In this document: piece by piece, positions 56,886 through 64,000 of the stretch
How positions within the stretch are numbered: position 1 is the stretch's first letter
Layout: every line of letters begins with the position of its first letter
Origin: Myrica gale
Lineage: Eukaryota > Streptophyta > Magnoliopsida > Fagales > Myricaceae
Length of the DNA stretch: 64,000 bases
Direction of reading: 5' to 3'
NCBI GenBank assembly: GCA_963930655.1
Contig: OZ005605.1
Coordinates: 19,909,501-19,973,500 of the forward strand
Notes under the pieces: generated by a model
Told to the model about the DNA's origin: nothing
The model's input: only the letters and a program-made list of their open reading frames with translations
The model's database searches: none
Program-made: the position numbers and the translations under genes

Positions 56886-59800
56886 TAGTTAAATGCCGCC
56901 AATCCTTATATATATGGGGCCTAAAAGATTCGGTCTTTCCAATTTTAATACGTAACGTTGACGTTCCTAAATGAAAACGGCAACTTCGCCATTGGAGAAT
57001 GACTGGATCACCACTAAAGATCTAACTCAATCGAGTTTAATGCGCATCTTTGACACGCTCAGGACATGTCATGGCCTGAGTTATGTCCCATCCAACAGTA
57101 TATTGGCACGTCCCATGGCATTGTCAGCGCCAGAGTATGCCATACTAGGTAACATGTCGCGGAAGGACCTAGGAAGAGCTAATGAGGAGATGAATCAGGC
57201 TGACACAGGAGGAGTCATGGTTCACTTTGCCAACACTACCACATGACCTCAAGCCATGGTGGTGCCGGAAGAAGTGCATGGGGAGATTGACTCAAGAGGT
57301 TCACGTGACGGAATGGAGGAGATCGATAGCACCACCACACGACCATCGAAAGCTGTGGCGTATGACAGAGCACATAGACGAGAAAGCACAAAAGAATCAG
57401 CACATCACAAGGAACAATTTGGTGCCATCGGCGGCGGTGGAGCAAGGCAGCGGCCACCACGGGTGGCAATCAAATTCCATATAGGGTCACCTACCCCTAT
57501 ATGGCCGAATCCCCCAATTAATGGGAAGTTATCTTTATTGCTTTGGAGTAAAAAAGTTATCATGTTGGCTTGAGTCAATTAAGGAAACAATCTTGGTCCT
57601 ATTTTGGGAAGATTGATAATTGATTGATATTATGAGTTTTGTGCTTATGTGTCATTTGCCATTTACTCCCAATATGGAAGCATATGACCGGTCACATTAG
57701 AGTATATTAAGGGCAAATCAATCTTTGATTGATTGACTTCTAATTAGGCAAGTTTTGGCCACCAAGGAAGATCATTTCAAGATCTTTCTTTTTTGCTCTT
57801 GCTTGATTTAAGGAGATATCATTTGAGTGAGAATCAAGGCTTTCCTCTACAAGGAAAGGCTTTGCCACCCAAGCCCATTGAGGTACTATATATACCACTC
57901 CATGACACTATTGCAAGACATCCATTTGAATATATATTGAATAGAGTCTTCAAAAGAGCTTTTGGCCTCAATGCCTTTTTCTACGGCGCAGGTTGAACCC
58001 TAGCACCAAGTGCAAGCCAAACCTTGTCACTTTTGGGCTAGCATGGACGTGGTTCTTTCATGCTAGAGTCCCACTTAGTCGTGATTTTACCTTGTGAGAG
58101 AAACTAGGGGACAAGTGGTGGTCCTTCCCCTAGAGGTGCATTGTCTTGGGAAAGAATTCTTGGTGCTGACGTGGTTCTTTTGTACCTTGACAGGTTCCCA
58201 TGTGGTCCCCTTCATTCACCTCAGATCCCACGAAAAAATGAAAAATCAAGACTCTATTCTATGGTCCCCCCTCACCCACTCAACAATATTCTCCGTGTGG
58301 TCCCTCTTCACGCACTCACACTTATATCTAAGCTAAACGATCGAGATAATACAACAAGTCATTTCAGTGGTCCACTGACTCAACATAAAGCACCACACAC
58401 CGACAGATTCGCAAAAGTACTATAAGAAGAGCAATAACATACCATTTGGGCGAAAAAAAGTGTGCACAACATACCTTCAGACGGAGATGAGTTCAACAGC
58501 AGCGAAATGTGTCTTTTTTGCTCTTGGAGATTCGTGAAACCACAAAGGCGTTCTTCAGACCGAGATGATTTCAGACTGCCTCTGATTTCATACGCAAATG
58601 GGTTTGTCTTCGGTGGGAGTTGGACGATTTTGACAAACGCTTGTTTAGGGCAGGGGGGAACAACCGAAAATTCGTGGAAAGGCTCGACTTGTTCAAAACG
58701 CACCACATTTAGAAGACAAAATTATGGCACGAGGGTATTCTCGTAAGTTCACGTGCTCTGTGGATGGAAAACGTGAGGTTTAACGCGAGAACAAGGAAAA
58801 TCCGAATTGCAACGCGCCACGTAATTCATGGGGCCTAGTTGCAACGATTTTTTGTTCAGGGGGTAATTGAGAATGCAATACAAGTTCGTGGAGGTTTTTT
58901 TGTAACTAACTCATAATAAATTTTTTAATTTTTTTCCCTTTTAAAATAAGTGAAAAATAAAGGAAAGGTAGATGATATAGCCTCAATTTCATTATATAGA
59001 TTTTTAACTACTATAGCGGGCGGCAATCTCTTGCTATAGTTACTCTTTTCTTTTTCTTTTTCTTCTTATTAATTAAGTTTCGGTTTTCCTGAACATGTTG
59101 CACCCGAAATCTAATTAAATAAGATGGATTAGAATTCTATTGAAACAAAAGGTATGAATAACGAAATTAATCGCCAACATTGATAAGTTCGAGCAAGACA
59201 TATATCGATCCGCAAGCTAGCTTGTATCTTGATCTGTCTGGCCAAGCTCGAGCGAGCAATCAATTGTTAGGATGCGTAACTCTCTGTCAAGCCATCGAGC
59301 CATGCTCGAAGAAGAAATTGAGCGCTAGACCAACGAGATACTATTTTTGTAGTTATTTAATAGTCTCATTCTTATCAAGTGACATATTAGGACTATTTTA
59401 TATAATCAAGTGAATACGCAACCAGTAAGATAGAGATAGAAAAAAAAACATAGATGAGAGAGAACATTCAATGATTAAAATGATCTAAGAACCATACCCA
59501 CCACCAAAAAAACAAACAAATGATTTAAAGAGCTGACCTCACGAAGCCGTGGATGTTCTTCTGCGCACGTCAAAGTTGGGTGGATTTGTCAAATTCCGAC
59601 ATGAAGATAGGATTTTCAAATCAAATCGACTTGGAGCTTTTAAAATTTGGGGCAGATCAATCGAGCCCATACAAACCCATCGGTCTTTTTTTTAGAAAAC
59701 ATCAGTATTTGTCTACCTATATCGGCCCCCTAATGTTCTCCCTATCCATTGCACTTTGTTCGACTCTCGATTCTCAACTCAAGTCCATTCAATATTTGTC

Positions 59801-59973
59801 ACAAACAGAACGATATGAAAGGCCTGGCCCCAAGCCCCAATAAAAGTTTTGGCCCGAATCGTCTCTGGTTTTCTGTTGTTCACACTCGAGCCGAAGTGCA
59901 AGAAAGGACAAAAGAAAGCTAATAATTCTGTATATTTTCTTTTTCCCCATTTCCTGATATTTCTTCCCATTAA
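56886..59973. other. Gene-free stretch with unassigned open frames
   Basis: Mixed composition between 56970 and 58750, then AT-rich. Open frames at 56971-57246, 57256-57573 and 58380-58746 show no family resemblance. The part at about 57600-58160 has the look of repeat-derived non-coding DNA but lacks diagnostic ends. Confidence 0.35.
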
Positions 59974-62657
59974 TTGATTTTTTTTAACGGTAAAAGGGTT
60001 AAAAAAAGAAAAAAGATCGCTTCAGCTGCTTTGATCAGTGTCTCGAACCTATCAGCCACACCTGCCTCGTCCAACCAAGCCCCTTCCGAACCTGACCCCA
60101 GTCCACAGACTAGGAAACTCAACGGCTGCGGCCAGCTGAACCGGTGGTCCAGGGCTCGTGCCATCCGCTCCGGCCGCAAGTTGGAGTGGTTGGGCCACTG
60201 GGCCCAGGTAGTGGAGGCGAAGCCTCCGGTTCAACCCAGAGAGAGCGTGTCGCTAGAGCTTAGTGTCGGCTACAATGACGTGGACTTGACAGCGGCAAAG
60301 TCAATATACATGGTTTCCGACGGAACTGGGTGGACAGCGGAGCACTCCGTCAATGCCGCTTTGGGCCAGTTCGACCACTGCTTGGTGGACTAGGCTTGTC
60401 CCGTAAATACCGATATATTTTCTGGGGTAAGATGTCAAGTAGTTTTCATATCGCTCTCTAAATTTTTGTTAACTCTCTCTCTCTTAATTAAGGGATAAAT
60501 ACGTTGTACTGTGATTTAATAACTTCCTAAATTAAAATTTTTAATTGGGTTTTAAATTTAGAAACTTGATTTGATTTTCACTCAAATTAGACCAGTTTGT
60601 ATTTATTCCTTTAATTAAAACAAGTAAACTCCATTACTCCAATTAATTAATTTTTCATGAACCAAACAAACCAAGTCAGGTTAGCTAGTTGGTTTGGGAA
60701 CTGAGGTTTTTCCATGTTACATGCGATAACTTGCATTATATGTGGTTCATAGTATCGATGCCTTTTTTTTTTGGTAAGCATTTAGTATTGATGCCCTTAG
60801 TTGTAATTTTATTTCAATGGGTCTTACTTGTTCACGTGGCCCCGTGGGGCCTAATTGCCAAGGAGTAAAACAAAATTCATACAACAGTGGGCCTCAGCCC
60901 TCAGGTATGAATGATGGTTTCTGTAATACGATTGAGCACTATTCTCAGAATATTGGAGGACTTTGTTGAGAACTTTAAATGTTGTCTGGGTTAGTTATAA
61001 GCTCAATTTAAGTCGCTTGATGCGTTTATACATAGTCCGAGGATGATGGAGCCAACACGTACAATATTAGGGCAGGTTTAGGTTTTTTTTTTTAATATAT
61101 AAGAGCCCAAGGCAAGCTTGTACCTGGCTAAGCTTATCTGTTTGTCTGTTTTGGTTGTAATTTGTGTCTGGTTGAAACTAGGACCTCCCGGAGATCATTG
61201 GAAGTTCCCTGTGGTGATTAATTAGTTGCTTCCAAGTTTACCTTATGCTTAAACGAGTTTGGAAGTTCCCTGTATGACATATGTGAAATTGTCATACGTG
61301 AACTAGACAAGCTCCAATGCCAACCAATTTTGTTCTTTTTTTTTTTTAACTAAGAGGACCTGTACAGTCTAGTTAGCTTTAGACCACAGCCAAGTGCTTG
61401 AAATGGTCAAATGTTGAACATGGTGGTATCATTTAGCGTTCTCATCTTGGTTACGGCAAATTTTTTATTTTTGGAAGTTATAGGTAGAATATTAGTGTAT
61501 CAATTGAAGCTTTTGGGGCAATTGGCCGTTTGACAGTTATACATGAGAATTACATTTCAATCTTTTCAATTGTTAGGATATCCCCATTTAAACCTGGAAT
61601 GCCCAAGTGCTTACCAGGTGTATGGTATCTTGCCGTAACTGACATTTGAATTATATTGTCCAAATGTTCCTGGCCTCCACTGACGTTTCTACTATGGCAT
61701 CCACACTCTTTTCAGATTGATGATGTAGAACGTCTAATGGAGATTGTTAAGCAAGCAGCCAAAGAAGGTGCCATGCTTGTGTACACTTTAGCTGACCCGT
61801 CAATGGCGAATCTGCCAGGCAAGCATGCAAGTTGTGGGGTATACCCTCCGCGGACATACTCACTACTCAGCCTAATCACAGATGCAATTGCTTCTCATCT
61901 ATGCGTCTCACCATCTGGCCTCCCCCGTGGGGCTCCTGGCAGGAATATTCCCCTTACTGAGGAATACTTTCGACGGATTGAAGCAATTGAATTTACCATC
62001 AAGCTAGATGATGGGGCACTGCTACCCCAAAATCTTTACAAAGCTGACATTGTTCTTACTGGTGTCTCTCGTACTGGGAAGACACCATTATCCATTTATA
62101 TCTCACAAAAAGGATACAAAGTGGCAAATGTGCCTATTGTAAAGGGTGTAGAGTTGCCAAAAAGTCTCTTCGAGATAGACCCGGAGAAGGTATTTTGTTT
62201 GACAATAAACCCGGTAGTCTTGCAAACAATCAGAAAAGCAAGAGCTAAGAGTCTGGGCTTCAGTGAAGACACAAGGAGTAACTATTCGGAGATGGACTAT
62301 GTTAGAGAGGAGCTGGAATTTGCACGCTGGATCTTCTCACAGAATCCTGTCTGGCCAGTAATCGGTGAGAGTTTTTATTTTTTATTGCACTTCTACTTGA
62401 GATTCTCTATTATCTGCAATTTGGATAGGTAAGATAACAGTATCTAAGTTTGGAGTAATACAGTAGAGATGACAAAAAGTGGTAATGAAGGCTTGAAAGC
62501 TTTCGACACACTGCTGATTAAATCTTGCGTATTGTTACTTCCTGCAAGTTCGGAAGTGACAGGAAAAGCAATAGAAGAAACTGCAGCTGTTGTATTGAGG
62601 CTTTATCATGACAGGAAGCACAAGTGCTCGATGCCAAGAATCGCTAAACGCTGCTAA
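59974..62657 (+). pseudogene. RP1: PPDK regulatory protein (DUF299 kinase/phosphotransferase), decayed copy
   Basis: Three exon-like blocks: about 59974-60426, 61716-62364 and about 62554-62657. Block 1 has a Ser/Pro-rich N-terminus, [17 protein letters not shown] and [20 protein letters not shown]. Block 2 carries the P-loop [20 protein letters not shown] and the [15 protein letters not shown] region. Block 3 reads [20 protein letters not shown] and stops at TAA. The family reversibly phosphorylates pyruvate phosphate dikinase in plastids. Damage: an in-frame TAG replaces the usual Arg in HCLVD(R)xCPVNT; a short stretch in block 2 ([17 protein letters not shown]) is out of phase with the usual AKQAC-LWG-P and then returns to phase; and the last intron lacks a proper AG where the frame needs it. 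The start codon is uncertain because the usual plastid transit region is not clear. Probably non-functional. Confidence 0.88.
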
Positions 62658-63095
62658 AGATGTCAAGTTGTTCCCAAGTAGGCAGGGATGACATGCTCAT
62701 GTTGAAAATTCGAGGGTTCATCTCATATTGAACCTCACGACACATGCTGGGATATGTAGAAAAATAAGTTGCAAATGGCAGTCTGCCAATTTGTTTCACT
62801 TCTCCTAGAGCTGAAATGCGGGTTACTGCCTTTTAGCTGTCATATATACATATATAACATATGTGTCAAATGTGCATGCACTCTAATTTACTAGTTTCCC
62901 CATCTGCTTATCAGCCATGCAATGGCGTTTGATACAGCCTTAAAGTTGCTTCGGCTGAAATCTAGACTCGTGAAGAATATTGATATCAATTTTGACAACA
63001 TATGCTTGTACGTCACTTGGATGTCCTAGTTGATAATCAGGAGAAGAAATCCTTGCTGACTATATCATCCCAAATGAGTACTAGTTCATATGCCT
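62658..63095. other. 3' flank of the RP1 copy
   Basis: Presumed former 3' UTR and spacer. No feature was recognised. Confidence 0.4.
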
Positions 63096-64000
63096 AATCT
63101 TTTTTATTTTTTATGCTGAATAAAAACTATATTATACACCAACGGAAATCACGAATCAAAGTGCATATCACAAGTCCGGATATGCTCAGGAAGACACGAA
63201 GAAGAGAAAAAAACTACCACGGTTACAACTAGCATCCCATTGCGCCAAACGATGAGCGATCACATTGCACCTGCAGGAAACCCAAACGACCTTTCAATCC
63301 CGATGGTTAGCCAAACCGCCATGAATATCCTCCACCAGCGTCGAAATAGCCCAACAATAGGGGGCTCACGAGAAAACACATTAGAAACCAACACCAACGA
63401 GTCATACTCGAAATAAACTCGGAGCCACTCCTTCCAAGCCAACGAAACACCCTCCAACAAAGCACATGCTTCACTAACGAGGAAGTCCATAGCAGCTAAA
63501 CGTTTCATGTATACAATACATAAGGACCTGCTAGAGTCTCGAACCGAGATAGTTACATAAGGTCCATTTAATCGGATGATCACATCCGAATTAATCTTCA
63601 AACAACCCAAAGGAAAAGAATGCCACCTACGGCCAGCCTTCCTATCCACCAACTCCCACGCCTTCAAATGCTCCATATACCTCCTCTGAGTATCCGAAAT
63701 TAAATCCCTGGTGACAACCGACTGGGATTGATGCACCACCTTGTTACGCGCCTGCCAAAGGACATCCATAATAACAGCCGCATTAAGAGAAAAAGCATCC
63801 AGATCACGGCCCTGGAAATTTAGGACTCTTATCTGCATTCAAAATGGTATTAACAAACTCAGCCGCATTCTACAGAGGCAAGGAGTCCAAACGTATAGCC
63901 TAATTCGATTTCCTCCACACAACACAAGCCACTGAACATCGGAGAAGCAAAATGAATCGTGTCCTTTGGTGCTTGCCTACACAGAGGGCATTGAAAACCA
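63096..64000 (-). mobile_element. L1-type LINE, 3' part (runs off the window)
   Basis: The minus-strand frame 63838-63260 reads ...LKINSDVIIRLNGPYVTISV, RDSSRSLCIVYMKRLAAMDF and SEACALLEGVSLAWKEWL, the RNase H (RVT_3) domain that ends many plant L1 LINEs. Beyond it another frame continues with CNVIAHRLAQW, and toward 64000 lies a zf-RVT-like CPLC-x-QAPKDT segment. A 3' UTR and A-rich tail (T-run near 63097-63107) close the element. The frame is interrupted, so it is inactive. The reverse transcriptase part lies outside the window. Confidence 0.8.

Noticed and set aside
57256-58746. Several open frames between the Copia relic and the RP1 copy
   Set aside because: No recognisable domain, no consistent splice structure, and frames on both strands overlap.

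Overview
This window is eudicot nuclear DNA. The genes have short exons split by GT-AG introns, the intergenic DNA is AT-rich, and the families present are plant ones: polyubiquitin with a leader intron, a class III gibberellin 2-oxidase, a TRY/CPC-type R3-MYB, a plant TDP1 with an FHA-type N-terminus, the PPDK regulatory protein, and many plant MITEs, SINEs, LINEs and LTR elements. No bacterial, organellar, rRNA or tRNA genes were recognised. All exon borders were assigned by eye from splice signals and reading frame.

Layout. 1-2.66 kb: a minus-strand mosaic of pieces of three unrelated host genes (LRR protein kinase, D-type cyclin, ASCC1-like 2H phosphoesterase) between two GC-rich palindrome-rich blocks. 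2.9-10.25 kb: an intact CRIPT gene (+) whose 6.8-kb second intron holds a decayed gypsy-type gag relic, which itself carries a hAT-type MITE. 11.8-12.6 kb: an intact 83-aa R3-MYB gene (-), with a TRIM element upstream. 12.9-20.9 kb: repeats (TRIM, LINE tail, SINE-like unit, MITE, non-autonomous LINE-like insertion). 21.0-22.4 kb: four-unit polyubiquitin (+). 23-26.2 kb: a SINE and a LINE-like retroposon inserted in an older LINE relic. 26.9-32.8 kb: a decayed TDP1 gene (-). 32.97-35.40 kb: a young LTR retroelement carrying an intronless piece of an SLC35F/DUF914 transporter gene. 36.2-39.5 kb: an intact 10-exon DNAJC25-type J-protein gene (-). 39.8-46.5 kb: MITEs, a SINE and a candidate solo LTR with heat-shock-element motifs. 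46.85-49.33 kb: an intact GA 2-oxidase gene (-). 53.8-56.9 kb: a broken Ty1/Copia element (-). 60.0-62.7 kb: a decayed PPDK regulatory protein gene (+). 63.1-64 kb: the 3' part of an L1-type LINE (-).

The host genes do not form a pathway. Five look functional (CRIPT, R3-MYB, polyubiquitin, DNAJC25-like, GA2ox). Two are full-span but disabled (TDP1, PPDK-RP). At least four gene pieces have been captured or moved: three in the DNA-level mosaic at the left edge and one in the LTR element at 33-35 kb. These two captures, by two different mechanisms, are the most unusual content. The insertions with a clear pair of matching target-site duplications give a well-supported record of nested transposition.
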